Assembly: GCF_014164785.1 (NCBI RefSeq)
Contig: NZ_JACJFN010000003.1
Coordinates: forward strand, 186,001-250,000
Direction of reading: 5' to 3'
Length of the DNA: 64,000 nucleotides
DNA from: Aquipseudomonas guryensis
GTDB lineage: Bacteria; Pseudomonadota; Gammaproteobacteria; Pseudomonadales; Pseudomonadaceae
Each line of letters starts with the position of its first letter. The first letter of the stretch is position 1. A program made the position numbers and the translations under genes. Shown piece after piece: positions 16,920 through 27,280 of this stretch. Under the pieces are notes generated by a model, which saw only the letters and a list, made by a program, of their open reading frames with translations, was not told where the DNA came from and did no database searches.

Positions 16920-18983
16920 TTGAAGCTGGAATTGAAAAACAGCCTGTCGCTCAAACTGCTCCGAGTGGTTCTGCTTTCGGCGCTGATCGTTGGCGTGGTG
17001 CTCAGCTGTGCACAGATCGTCTTCGACATCTACAAGACTCGTCAGGCCGTGGCCAGCGATGCCCAGCGCATCCTCGGCATGTTCCGCGACCCCTCGACCC
17101 AGGCCGTCTACAGCCTGGACCGGGAGATGGGCATGCAGGTCATCGAAGGCCTGTTCCAGCACGAAGCAGTGCGCTACGCCGCCATCGGCCACCCCAACGA
17201 ACCGATGCTGGCCGAACGCTCGCGTGAACTGATCGAGTCGACCAGCCGCTGGATGACCGATCCGATTCTCGGCAAGGAGCAGGTCTTTAGCACCCAACTG
17301 GTAGGCAAAGGTCCCTACAGCGAGTACTACGGTGATCTCAATATCACCCTCGACACCGCCAGCTACGGCGAGAACTTCCTCACCACCTCGGTGATCATCT
17401 TCATCTCCGGCGTGTTGCGAGCCCTCGCCATGGGCCTGGTGCTGTACCTGGTCTACCACTTGCTGCTGACCAAGCCTCTGTCGAAGATCATCGAGCACCT
17501 GACCAACATCAACCCGGACCGCCCCAGCGAGCACAAGCTGCCCATGCTGCGCGGCAACGAGAAGAACGAGCTGGGGTTGTGGATCAACACCGCCAACCAG
17601 CTGCTGGAATCTATCGAGCGCAACACCCACCTGCGCCGCGAAGCGGAGACCAGCCTTCTGCGCATGTCGCAGTACGACTTCCTCACCGGCCTGCCCAATC
17701 GCCAGCAACTGCAGCAGCAGCTCGACCAGATCCTCGAAGACGCCGGTCGCCTGCAACGCCGCGTAGCCGTGCTGTGTGTCGGCCTGGACGATTTCAAAGG
17801 CATCAACGAACAGTTCAGTTACCAGACCGGCGACCAGTTGCTGCTGGCCCTCTCCGATCGCCTGCGCAGCCACAGCGGCAAACTGGGCGCCCTGGCCCGT
17901 CTCGGCGGCGACCAGTTCGCCCTGGTCCAGGCCGACATCGAACAGCCCTATGAAGCCGCCGAACTGGCGCAGAGCATCCTCGACAGCCTGGACACGCCCT
18001 TCTCCCTGGAGCAGCAGGAAGTCCGCCTGCGCGCCACCATAGGCATCACCCTGTTCCCGGAAGACGGCGACAGCACCGAGAAGCTGCTGCAGAAAGCCGA
18101 ACAGACCATGACCCTGGCCAAGAGTCGTTCGCGCAACCGCTACCAGTTCTACATCGCCAGCGTCGACAGCGAGATGCGTCGCCGTCGCGAGCTGGAGAAG
18201 GACCTGCGCGAGGCCCTCGGCCGCAACGAGCTGCATGTGGTGTACCAGCCGCAGGTCGACTACCGCGACCACCAGGTGGTCGGCGTCGAGGCCCTGCTGC
18301 GTTGGCAGCACCCGCAACATGGCTTCGTCCCGCCAGACCTGTTTATCCCGCTGGCCGAGCAGAACGGCACCATCATCGCCATCGGCGAATGGGTGCTGGA
18401 TCAGTCCTGCCGCCAGCTGCGCGAATGGCACGACCAGGGCTTCACCAACCTGCGCATGGCGGTCAACCTGTCCACCGTGCAGCTGCACCACGCCGAGCTG
18501 CCGCGCATGGTCAACAACCTGCTGCAGGTCTACCGCCTGCCGGCACGCAGCCTGGAGCTGGAAGTCACCGAAACCGGCCTGATGGAAGACATCACCACCG
18601 CTGCCCAGCACCTGCTCAGCCTGCGCCGCGCCGGCGCGTTGATCGCCATCGACGACTTCGGTACCGGCTACTCCTCGCTGAGCTACCTGAAGAGCCTGCC
18701 ACTGGACAAGATCAAGATCGACCGCAGCTTCGTCCAGGATGTGCTGGAAGACGAAGACGACGCCACCATCGTGCGTGCCATCATCCAGCTCGGTAAGAGC
18801 CTGGGCATGCAGGTCATCGCCGAAGGCGTGGAGACCATCGAGCAAGAGGCCTACATCATCGCCAACGGCTGCAACGAGGGCCAGGGCTACCTGTACAGCA
18901 AACCGCTGCCGGCCCGCGAAGTCACCCTGTACCTGAAGCAGGCCCGGCGCCTGAACACCGTCAGCAACCCCGCCACGCTGTAA
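16920..18983 (+). CDS. Membrane-anchored GGDQF-EAL protein, probable c-di-GMP phosphodiesterase
   Basis: A 687-residue protein with an N-terminal membrane helix (LLRVVLLSALIVGVVLSC), a periplasmic sensor of about 120 residues and a second helix near residue 170. A HAMP-like linker, a GGDEF domain and a C-terminal EAL domain follow. The diguanylate cyclase motif is LGGDQF, with glutamate replaced by glutamine, so cyclase activity is doubtful. The EAL domain keeps EALLRW, ELEVTE, IDDFGTGYSSL, KIDRSF and AEGVET, so c-di-GMP hydrolysis is expected. A TTG at 16920 is taken as start because AAGGAA sits 7 bases upstream; a further TTG at 16848 is open but lacks this. Confidence 0.88.
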   Translation: MKLELKNSLSLKLLRVVLLSALIVGVVLSCAQIVFDIYKTRQAVASDAQRILGMFRDPSTQAVYSLDREMGMQVIEGLFQHEAVRYAAIGHPNEPMLAERSRELIESTSRWMTDPILGKEQVFSTQLVGKGPYSEYYGDLNITLDTASYGENFLTTSVIIFISGVLRALAMGLVLYLVYHLLLTKPLSKIIEHLTNINPDRPSEHKLPMLRGNEKNELGLWINTANQLLESIERNTHLRREAETSLLRMSQYDFLTGLPNRQQLQQQLDQILEDAGRLQRRVAVLCVGLDDFKGINEQFSYQTGDQLLLALSDRLRSHSGKLGALARLGGDQFALVQADIEQPYEAAELAQSILDSLDTPFSLEQQEVRLRATIGITLFPEDGDSTEKLLQKAEQTMTLAKSRSRNRYQFYIASVDSEMRRRRELEKDLREALGRNELHVVYQPQVDYRDHQVVGVEALLRWQHPQHGFVPPDLFIPLAEQNGTIIAIGEWVLDQSCRQLREWHDQGFTNLRMAVNLSTVQLHHAELPRMVNNLLQVYRLPARSLELEVTETGLMEDITTAAQHLLSLRRAGALIAIDDFGTGYSSLSYLKSLPLDKIKIDRSFVQDVLEDEDDATIVRAIIQLGKSLGMQVIAEGVETIEQEAYIIANGCNEGQGYLYSKPLPAREVTLYLKQARRLNTVSNPATL

Positions 18984-19033
18984 CCACTCGATAATGCCGA
19001 AAGGCCGTCCTTAGCCCTGGCACTGCCCCTTAA

Positions 19034-19072
19034 GAAAAACGCCGCGATCTCCCAAGGAGTCGCGGCGTTTTT
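19034..19072 (+). terminator. Rho-independent terminator of the GGDQF-EAL gene
   Basis: AAAAACGCCGCGA pairs with TCGCGGCGTTTTT, with a 12-base loop and a T-run, about 50 bases after the stop codon. Confidence 0.9.
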
Positions 19073-19131
19073 TCTGCGGCAAGTGCAGCGGCCATGCAAC
19101 GGGATAATGACTTTCTGGCAATACGGACAGT

Positions 19132-19156
19132 CCCCTCTCCCACTTGTGGGAGAGGG
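19132..19156. repeat. Palindromic repeat CCCCTCTCCCAC, copy 2
   Basis: The same palindrome as at 14631-14656, here followed by TTAGGGAGAGGGG, which repeats the right half again. It sits between the EAL gene and lptG. Confidence 0.75.
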
Positions 19157-19285
19157 TTAGGGAGAGGGGAGCACTTAAGTGAACAGCCTTACAGACTCAA
19201 CCCCTCTTAGCCCATCGCGGCTGCAATCAGGCCGGTCGCGGCAAGCAGCATCGCAGCCATCCGCTCACCAGCGATCCCCACCAAC

Positions 19286-19312
19286 AAAAAGGCCGGGCTA
19301 AGCCCGGCCTTT
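19286..19312 (-). terminator. Rho-independent terminator of lptF-lptG
   Basis: GGCCGGGCT and AGCCCGGCC form a 9-bp stem around one base (in practice a 3-base loop or larger); on the minus strand it is followed by TTTTTG, 18 bases beyond the lptG stop. Confidence 0.85.
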
Positions 19313-19329
19313 GCACATCCCGCCTGGGA

Positions 19330-20391
19330 TCAGGCCGCGCGGCGCAACAGCACGAAGCCCGCACCGGCACAGATCAGGGCCGGCACCAGCACCGCCAGCA
19401 GCGGCGAGAAGCCGAACACCAGGCTCGATGGGCCGAGCAGGTCCTGGGCGATGCGGAACACGAAGCCCACCAGCACACCGGTAAACACGCGCTGGCCGAG
19501 GGTCACCGAGCGCAGCGGACCGAAGATGAAGGAAATCGCCATCAACACCAGCGCTGCCGTCACCAGCGGTTGCAGCACCTTGGTCCAGAACGCCAGCCAA
19601 TAACTGCCATTGTTCAGGCCCTGCTCGCCGAGGTAACGGATATAGCGCCACAGGCCGCTGATCGACAGGGAATCCGGCTCCATGACCACGGTGCCGAGCA
19701 GTTGCGGGTTGAGTTCGACATCCCAGCGCTCGATCGGGGCGTCGATCACCTCGGTACTGCGCTCGCGGAAATGCGTGGTTTTGACGTCTTCCAGCTGCCA
19801 GTGATCGCCCTGGTACAAGGCACGCCGGGCAAAGCTTGAGGAAAGCAGGTGACGCTGCTCATCGAACTGATAGCGGGTCACGCCATACAGCCGGCCATTC
19901 GGTTGCACCGCGTTGATGTGCACATATTCCTGCCCCTGACGATGCCACAGGCCGCGCTTTGAGCTTTGCGCCTCACCGCCGCCCTGGGCCATGGAGCGAT
20001 GGGCCTGAGCCAGGTTCTCGCTCCAGGGCGCCAGGTATTCGCCGATCAGCACGCCGACCAGCATCAGCACAAGCATGGGCTTCATCACCGCCCAGACGAT
20101 ACGGCTGACCGATACGCCAGCCGCACGCATGATGGTCAGCTCGCTATTGCTGGCCAGGCTGCCCAGACCGATCAGGCAACCGATCAGCGCGGCCATCGGC
20201 AGCATCTCATAGATACGCCGTGGCAAGGTCAACAGGACATAGACCAGCGCCTCAAAGGTGCCATAGGCCTCGCCTACGTCACCCAGCTCGTCGATAAAGG
20301 CGAACAACAGCGCCAGGCCGACGATGATCCCCAGCACTGCCAGGATGGCGTAGAACACGCTGGTTCCGATGTAACGATCAAGCCTGACCAT
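19330..20391 (-). CDS. lptG: LPS export ABC permease LptG
   Basis: The 353-residue inner-membrane subunit of the LptB2FG extractor, which pulls lipopolysaccharide out of the inner membrane. It starts MVRLDRYIGTSV, the LptG N-terminus, has three helices, a periplasmic beta-jellyroll (about residues 130-260) and three C-terminal helices. RRIYEMLPMAALIGCLIGLG is the conserved coupling region. It overlaps lptF by 14 bases and is divergent, via lptF, from pepA, the standard gammaproteobacterial layout. Length and motifs are normal. Confidence 0.96.
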   Translation of the reverse strand: MVRLDRYIGTSVFYAILAVLGIIVGLALLFAFIDELGDVGEAYGTFEALVYVLLTLPRRIYEMLPMAALIGCLIGLGSLASNSELTIMRAAGVSVSRIVWAVMKPMLVLMLVGVLIGEYLAPWSENLAQAHRSMAQGGGEAQSSKRGLWHRQGQEYVHINAVQPNGRLYGVTRYQFDEQRHLLSSSFARRALYQGDHWQLEDVKTTHFRERSTEVIDAPIERWDVELNPQLLGTVVMEPDSLSISGLWRYIRYLGEQGLNNGSYWLAFWTKVLQPLVTAALVLMAISFIFGPLRSVTLGQRVFTGVLVGFVFRIAQDLLGPSSLVFGFSPLLAVLVPALICAGAGFVLLRRAA

Positions 20392-21514
20392 GGGCCATCT
20401 CCTTCACTGCGCGGCGGCTGGCCAGCTTGAGTTGCAGGGGCGTCCAGCAGAACAGCCCCAGACCGATCAACAGGAACAGGCCGTGCACCCACCACAGCCC
20501 CAGGTCCTGGGGAATCTTGCCCTTGTCCAACTGACCCCGGGCGCCGATCAGCAGCGCCAGGTAGGCCATGTACAGAAGAATCGCCGGTAGCAGCTTGAGG
20601 AAGCGGCCCTGGCGCGGGTTGACCCGCGACAATGGCACTGCCAGCAACGCGACGACGAATACCAGCAGTGGAATCGACAGGCGCCACTGCAGCTCGGCCT
20701 GATAACGCGGGTTGTCGCTACCCAGCAGTTCGCGGGTAGGAATGGCCTCACGCTCGCTGATCTCGTTGCTCACCGACGGTTTGGGCAACAGCACGCCATA
20801 GGTCTCGTACTGGATCGCCCGGTAATCGGCCTGGCCAGGGTTGCCATCGTAGCGGTAACCGTTTTCCAGGATCAGGTAACGGCTACCATCGGCCTGGATC
20901 ACCTGGCGACCTTTCTCGGCGACCAGTACGGTGATGCCACGCTCCTTATTCTTCTCCGCCTGGTCGCGGCTGAAGCGTTTCTCGGAAATGAACACGCCGG
21001 ACAGCTGCGCCCGATCCGCCGAGAGGCTTTCCGTGTAGGTGACCCGCGAGCCATCCTTCATCGCCTGAAAGCGGCCAGGCACCAGGGTATCGAACTCGGT
21101 CAGAGCATCCTGCTGATTGAGGATCCGCGTAACCTCGGTCACCCCCTGCGGCGCCAGACCCAGGCTCAGCCAGCCCGTCAGCAGGGCCACCAGCGCTGCC
21201 GGGGCCATGGTATAGGTGAGAAGACGCTTGTTGCTCATGCCGGTGGCAGAGAGCACGGTCATCTCGCTGTCCAGGTACAGACGTCCGTAGGCCAGCAGGA
21301 TGCCGAGAAACAGTCCCAGCGGCAGGATCAGCTGGAGGAATCCGGGCAGACGGAAGCCCATGATCATGAACAGCACGCTGGGATCGAGCAGGCCCTGCGC
21401 CGCCTGGGCCAGGTACTTGATGAAACGCCCGCTCATGATGATCACCAGCAGTACGGCACTGACCGCACTGAGGGTGAGCAAGACTTCGCGAGACAGATAG
21501 CGGAAGACGATCAA
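20378..21514 (-). CDS. lptF: LPS export ABC permease LptF
   Basis: The partner permease of LptG in the LptB2FG complex, 378 residues, with six membrane helices flanking a periplasmic jellyroll domain. LQLILPLGLFLGILLAYGRLYLDSEM is the typical coupling segment. I place the start at TTG 21514 because GGAG lies 8 bases upstream and the resulting MIVFRYLSRE aligns with LptF N-termini such as E. coli MIIIRYLVRE. A GTG three codons earlier (21523) would sit almost on top of the Shine-Dalgarno sequence. It is transcribed divergently from pepA across a 143-base gap. Confidence 0.93.
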   Translation of the reverse strand: MIVFRYLSREVLLTLSAVSAVLLVIIMSGRFIKYLAQAAQGLLDPSVLFMIMGFRLPGFLQLILPLGLFLGILLAYGRLYLDSEMTVLSATGMSNKRLLTYTMAPAALVALLTGWLSLGLAPQGVTEVTRILNQQDALTEFDTLVPGRFQAMKDGSRVTYTESLSADRAQLSGVFISEKRFSRDQAEKNKERGITVLVAEKGRQVIQADGSRYLILENGYRYDGNPGQADYRAIQYETYGVLLPKPSVSNEISEREAIPTRELLGSDNPRYQAELQWRLSIPLLVFVVALLAVPLSRVNPRQGRFLKLLPAILLYMAYLALLIGARGQLDKGKIPQDLGLWWVHGLFLLIGLGLFCWTPLQLKLASRRAVKEMAHGQA

Positions 21515-21609
21515 ACCGGACACTCCAGGGTTGTCAGGCTCCGGTGGCTACGCTCAAACTAGCCGCACCTTTGCCGGCCTGCAGCACATGCAGGCCCTCG
21601 AAAAAATAG

Positions 21610-23555
<1,946 letters not shown>

Positions 23556-23563
23556 TTCAAGTC

Positions 23564-24097
23564 ATGGACACCCCGAAACCGCCCAAGCCCGACCACCTGC
23601 TGGATGACCTTGAGTCCATCCGCAAGCTGCTGGAAGAGCAACAGCTCGAGCCGCCACTGCTGACTGACAGCCTCGACGACGACCTGCAGATTCCCCTGCT
23701 GTCCGACATCATCGAGCCCGGCCCGACCGTAAGCCTGCCCACCCCGCTGCCAAGTGCCGGCACCGCGCAGCCGGCCAGCGTCCCTGCGACAAGCCCTACT
23801 CCACCCATGCGCTCGGCTGTGCCGGTTAGCCCGAAGCCCGCAGCGCCCCCCGTAGCGCCGGCCAAACCCGCCGTCGCGACAACCGCACCTGCCAGTTCGA
23901 GCATAAGCAGCGCCATCCAGCGCAGTGTCAGCGCTCAGGGGCTCGGCGAACTGAACCGTCTCGACGGCGAACTGCGTGCCGCCGCTCAGCTGCTGCTGCA
24001 GGACGTGATCGACGATTTCGTCCCGCAGATCGAGGCCGAACTCAAGCGCCGCCTCGACGCCCGCCTCGACCGTCTGCTGGCCCAACGCAAGCCCTGA
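23564..24097 (+). CDS. Conserved hypothetical protein downstream of holC
   Basis: A 177-residue soluble protein, 8 bases after holC. It has an acidic helical N-terminus (DHLLDDLESIRKLLEEQ), a long Pro/Ala-rich flexible linker at about residues 55-115 and a charged helical C-terminus (QIEAELKRRLDARLDRLLAQ). The same architecture is found between holC and valS in other pseudomonads, where it is uncharacterised. A tether or adaptor role is suggested only by its shape. Here valS does not follow. Confidence 0.75.
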   Translation: MDTPKPPKPDHLLDDLESIRKLLEEQQLEPPLLTDSLDDDLQIPLLSDIIEPGPTVSLPTPLPSAGTAQPASVPATSPTPPMRSAVPVSPKPAAPPVAPAKPAVATTAPASSSISSAIQRSVSAQGLGELNRLDGELRAAAQLLLQDVIDDFVPQIEAELKRRLDARLDRLLAQRKP

Positions 24098-24171
24098 TCC
24101 GCAGGGTGCGCCGTACCGACGCAGCGGTCTGCGCTGCGCACGGCACAATCTGCGCGAGCCCCGTACAGAAT

Positions 24172-24828
24172 CTAAGCTGGCAAATGCCCGGTTTTTACCC
24201 AGATCAAGCAGCCTGACTCGCTGAACGGCGTGTGTTCGGACAGGTGTGGGCTGCGCAGCCAGCTGCCGGCCGGATAGTCACCGAATTCGTCCTGGAAGGT
24301 GCCTTCGAGTACCAGGATTTCCTCGCCACCCCAGTGGCGATGACGGTTGAAGCGCGTGCCCGGCGCCCAGCGCACCAGCGCCACATGCTCGGTGCCATGC
24401 TGATGCAGCGGCAGTACCTGCAGGCCCGGCACCAGCCCCGGGTGCCAGGCGGCCGAGTGACTGTCGATCACCACTGGCTGCTGATCATCGGCGGCGAACT
24501 GCATGAGTTTGACGAAGATGATGCAGCCTTCCCGGCTGAACGGCGCGTGTTGGCTGCCGATCGGGTTGCGCACATAGGTCCCGGCCGGGTAGTCGCCACG
24601 CTCGTCGGAGAACACCCCGTCCAGCACCAGGAACTCCTCACCACCCGGATGCTGGTGCTCACTGAAATGCGAAGCGGCGGCATAGCGCACGATGGACGTG
24701 GCCCGCGCCAGCTCCTCACCGATGCGGTCGAGCATGCGCCGCTCCACTCCAGGCATCGGCGAGGGCACCCAGGGGCTGTCGCCGGGGCGGATAACGGCGC
24801 GTTGGCTGAAGTCGGCGTTGAGCTGCAT
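24172..24828 (-). CDS. Tandem-cupin (ChrR-like) protein
   Basis: A 218-residue cytosolic protein with two ChrR-type cupin domains. Each has the metal-binding pattern: HFSEHQHPGGEEFLVLDG with GDYPAGTYVRNP in the first (about residues 55-105), and RFNRHRHWGGEEILVLEG with GDYPAGSWLRSP in the second (about residues 155-205). Such cupins bind zinc or another divalent metal and occur in anti-sigma factors and oxidoreductases. No zinc-finger anti-sigma part is present and no sigma-factor gene is adjacent, so an enzymatic or sensing role is open. Confidence 0.85.
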   Translation of the reverse strand: MQLNADFSQRAVIRPGDSPWVPSPMPGVERRMLDRIGEELARATSIVRYAAASHFSEHQHPGGEEFLVLDGVFSDERGDYPAGTYVRNPIGSQHAPFSREGCIIFVKLMQFAADDQQPVVIDSHSAAWHPGLVPGLQVLPLHQHGTEHVALVRWAPGTRFNRHRHWGGEEILVLEGTFQDEFGDYPAGSWLRSPHLSEHTPFSESGCLIWVKTGHLPA

Positions 24829-24942
24829 GGGCGTTGGAAACCTAAAGTTGATGGATCACGCAGGTGCATTTTGCCGGCACGGATCAATACGCCCCGCTCA
24901 AAGCATCCTGCCTCATGTTAACGCCAGACCGCTAAACGCAAA

Positions 24943-24962
24943 GGGTCCGGCATGCCGGACCC
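24943..24962 (-). terminator. Hairpin terminator of the xenA operon
   Basis: A perfect 20-base palindrome GGGTCCGGCATGCCGGACCC lies 8 bases beyond the xenA stop; on the minus strand it is followed by TTTGCGTTT, a weak T-tract. Confidence 0.7.
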
Positions 24963-24970
24963 TGTGGATG

Positions 24971-26071
24971 TTACTGGGCGACCTGGTAGCGCTCCAGCCA
25001 GTGCGCATAAGGCGCCGGCAGAACCCAGGTGGGCCGTTCGACCCCGAGTTGCTGCGCTGCCTGCAACGGCCAGTGCGGGTTGGCCAGGTGGGCGCGGCCG
25101 ACCATCACCAGATCCATCTGCCCCTCGGCCACCACGCGTTCGGCATTGGCCGGCGCATCGATGCCCCAGGACGACGCCACCGGCAGTTCCGCCTCGCGGC
25201 GTACGCGCTCGGCGATCGGCGCCAGGAAGGCCGGCCCCCATGGAATGTTGGTTTCGGCGATGGTGAAGCCGACGCTGACACTGAGCAAATCCAGACCACC
25301 ACGGCGCATGGCCTTGGCCAGCTCGATGGACTCGGCCAGGGTTTCCTCGTCACGGCCGTCATACTCGATCACGCCGAAACGCGCCGTCAGCGGCAGGTTG
25401 GCCGGCCACACCTCGCGCACCGCCGCCAGGGTTTCCAGGAGGAAACGGCTGCGGCCGGCGAAATCGCCACCGTAGGCATCGTCACGCTGGTTGGAGTGCG
25501 CGCTGAAAAAGCTCTGCGCCAGGTAGCCGTGGGCGAAGTGCAGCTCCAGCCACTCGAAACCGGCATCGCGAGCACGGCGGGCAGCGGCGACGAAGTCGGC
25601 CTTGACCCGGGCGATGTCGTCCAGGGTCATGGCCTGGGGCACCTTGGGCAGGTGCGCGCCGAAGGCCACGGCGGACGGGGCGATGGTCTGCCAGCCGCGC
25701 GCATCGCCTTCGGCGATATGGTCGTCGCCCTCCCAGGGACGGTTGGCGCTGGCCTTGCGCCCGGCGTGGGCGATCTGGATACCCGGCACCGCGCCACCGG
25801 CCTTGATCGCCTGGGCGATACGGGCCATGCCCTCGGCCTGCTGATCATTCCACAAGCCGGTGCAACCGGGGCTGATGCGCCCTTCCGGGGATACTGCCGT
25901 GGCCTCGACGATCACCAGGCCGGCGCCGCCACGGGCCAGGCCGGCGTAATGATGCAGGTGCCAGTCCGTGGTGACGCCGTCGATGGCGCTGTACTGGCAC
26001 ATCGGCGGCACCGCGATGCGATTGCGCAGGGTGACATCCTTGAGCTGGAACGGGGAAAACAGAGCAGACAT
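24971..26071 (-). CDS. xenA: Xenobiotic reductase XenA-like Old Yellow Enzyme
   Basis: A 366-residue FMN-dependent ene-reductase that reduces alpha,beta-unsaturated carbonyls and nitro compounds with NAD(P)H. It closely follows P. putida XenA as I recall it: Cys25 in PPMCQY, HAGRKASANRPWEGDD, the substrate-binding ELHFAHGYL (two histidines and the proton-donating tyrosine), and a C-terminal APYAHWLERY that reaches the partner active site. ATG 26071 follows GAGG at 8 bases; a TTG two codons earlier is also open. It is the last gene of a DJ-1/monooxygenase/XenA operon (gaps 50 and 41 bases). Confidence 0.92.
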   Translation of the reverse strand: MSALFSPFQLKDVTLRNRIAVPPMCQYSAIDGVTTDWHLHHYAGLARGGAGLVIVEATAVSPEGRISPGCTGLWNDQQAEGMARIAQAIKAGGAVPGIQIAHAGRKASANRPWEGDDHIAEGDARGWQTIAPSAVAFGAHLPKVPQAMTLDDIARVKADFVAAARRARDAGFEWLELHFAHGYLAQSFFSAHSNQRDDAYGGDFAGRSRFLLETLAAVREVWPANLPLTARFGVIEYDGRDEETLAESIELAKAMRRGGLDLLSVSVGFTIAETNIPWGPAFLAPIAERVRREAELPVASSWGIDAPANAERVVAEGQMDLVMVGRAHLANPHWPLQAAQQLGVERPTWVLPAPYAHWLERYQVAQ

Positions 26072-26112
26072 CGTCAATCCTCACAGCAATGGATCAGTGG
26101 GCGCAAAGCGCC

Positions 26113-26421
26113 TCAGGAATTTAAAGGAGCCAGGTCGAGGACATGGCTGCTACGCACATCCACCGGCGCGGCCAGCCAGCCGCCGATCTGTTCGCGAAAG
26201 GCCTGGTAGTGGGTGCTGGCACGGTGGGCGGCCACCGCCGCTGCGTCGGCATACAGCTCGAAGAGGTCAAAGGTCGCCGCGTCATCGCCCCGCACGAACA
26301 GGTCGTAGCGCAGGTTGCCGGGCTCGCGGCGGCTGGCCTCGACCATATGGCGCAGCGCCTGTTCGAGGGCGGTGCGGTGCGCGGGGTGGGCGGTCAGGCT
26401 GGCAAACAGGGCAATCGGCAT
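26113..26421 (-). CDS. Antibiotic biosynthesis monooxygenase (ABM)-domain protein
   Basis: A 102-residue single ABM domain (ferredoxin-like alpha/beta barrel half), with the usual EPGNLRYDLF strand and HRASTHYQAFREQI helix. Relatives such as YgiN act as quinol monooxygenases or detoxify quinones. It lies between a DJ-1-family gene and xenA in one operon, which points to reactive carbonyl or quinone stress. A second ABM gene occurs at 35496-35816. Confidence 0.85.
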   Translation of the reverse strand: MPIALFASLTAHPAHRTALEQALRHMVEASRREPGNLRYDLFVRGDDAATFDLFELYADAAAVAAHRASTHYQAFREQIGGWLAAPVDVRSSHVLDLAPLNS

Positions 26422-26471
26422 ACAGGTTCCCGTGCGGGGCTGGCAGCCCCGCCGTCATCATGGATATTGGG

Positions 26472-27146
26472 TTAGATCAGCTTGAGCAGGGCTTCGGCGC
26501 TGGCATCCGAGGAGGCCGGGTTCTGCCCGGTCACCAGCAGGCCGTCGACCACCACATGGCTGTACCAGTCCTCGCCACGCGAGTAGCTGGCGCCATTGCC
26601 GACCAGCATGTCCTCGACCAGAAATGGCACCACCTGAGTCAGCTGCACCGCCTCTTCCTCGCTGTTGCTGAAACCGGTGACGCGCTTGCCCTTGACCAAC
26701 GGCTGGCCATCCGCCGCCTTACTGTGGCGCAGCACCGCCGGTGCATGGCACACGGCCCCCAGCGGTTTGCCGAGGGCATGAAAGCGTTCGATCAAGGCGA
26801 TCGAGCGGGCATCCTCGGCCAGGTCCCAGAGCGGGCCGTGGCCACCGGGGTAGAACAGTGCATCGAAGTCTTCGGCGCGTACCTGATCGAGGGTCAGGGT
26901 GTTGGCCAGTGCCTGTTTGGCCGCGCTGTCAGCGAGGAAGCGCCGGGTGGCATCGGTCTGCGCACCCTCGTCATCGCTCTTCGGATCGATCGGCGGCTGG
27001 CCGCCCTTGGGCGAGGCCAGGGTGATGGTCGCACCGGCATCCTTGAACACGTAGTAAGGCGCGGCGAACTCCTCCAGCCAGAAACCAGTCTTGAGCCCGG
27101 TATCGCCGAGCTGGTCGTGGGACGTGAGCACCATCAGAATCTTCAT
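26472..27146 (-). CDS. DJ-1/PfpI (Hsp31-type) class I glutamine amidotransferase-like protein
   Basis: A 224-residue protein of the DJ-1/PfpI superfamily, Hsp31-like branch. The nucleophile is Cys133 in AVCHAP, with the characteristic GGHGPLWDL loop upstream and Glu25/Glu26 in GFWLEEFAAPYY, the position of the conserved acid. Relatives are glyoxalase III or protein-repair enzymes acting on methylglyoxal. ATG 27146 has AGGAG at good spacing; the frame extends to 27167 without such a site. It heads the operon with the monooxygenase and xenA. Confidence 0.88.
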   Translation of the reverse strand: MKILMVLTSHDQLGDTGLKTGFWLEEFAAPYYVFKDAGATITLASPKGGQPPIDPKSDDEGAQTDATRRFLADSAAKQALANTLTLDQVRAEDFDALFYPGGHGPLWDLAEDARSIALIERFHALGKPLGAVCHAPAVLRHSKAADGQPLVKGKRVTGFSNSEEEAVQLTQVVPFLVEDMLVGNGASYSRGEDWYSHVVVDGLLVTGQNPASSDASAEALLKLI

Positions 27147-27280
27147 CGTCGTTCTCCTGTCGGGCATAAAGCCCTCGGCAAAATCTGTGGGGGCATCTTA
27201 GAGACCGGGCAGTGCTGCGATAATTCGAACGCTTTGATGACCAGTATCGATGAATTGAATAGTGCGCCTCTGAGCTCAGC

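Larger units (their letters stand above)
18984..19329. other. Intergenic stretch between EAL gene and lptG
   Basis: Holds the terminator of the EAL gene, one copy of the CCCCTCTCCCAC palindrome and the terminator of lptG. The remaining sequence (about 19160-19285) shows no supported coding frame, RNA gene or motif. Confidence 0.6.

Noticed and set aside
16782..18845. Minus-strand open frame of 687 codons opposite the GGDQF-EAL gene
   Set aside because: It is the antisense image of a gene with clear EAL and GGDEF motifs; its translation is rich in Gln, Val, His and Ala with no recognisable domain, which is usual for antisense frames in GC-rich DNA.
24172..24828. Naming the tandem cupin an anti-sigma factor ChrR
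   Set aside because: It lacks the N-terminal zinc-binding anti-sigma domain and has no adjacent sigma-factor gene.
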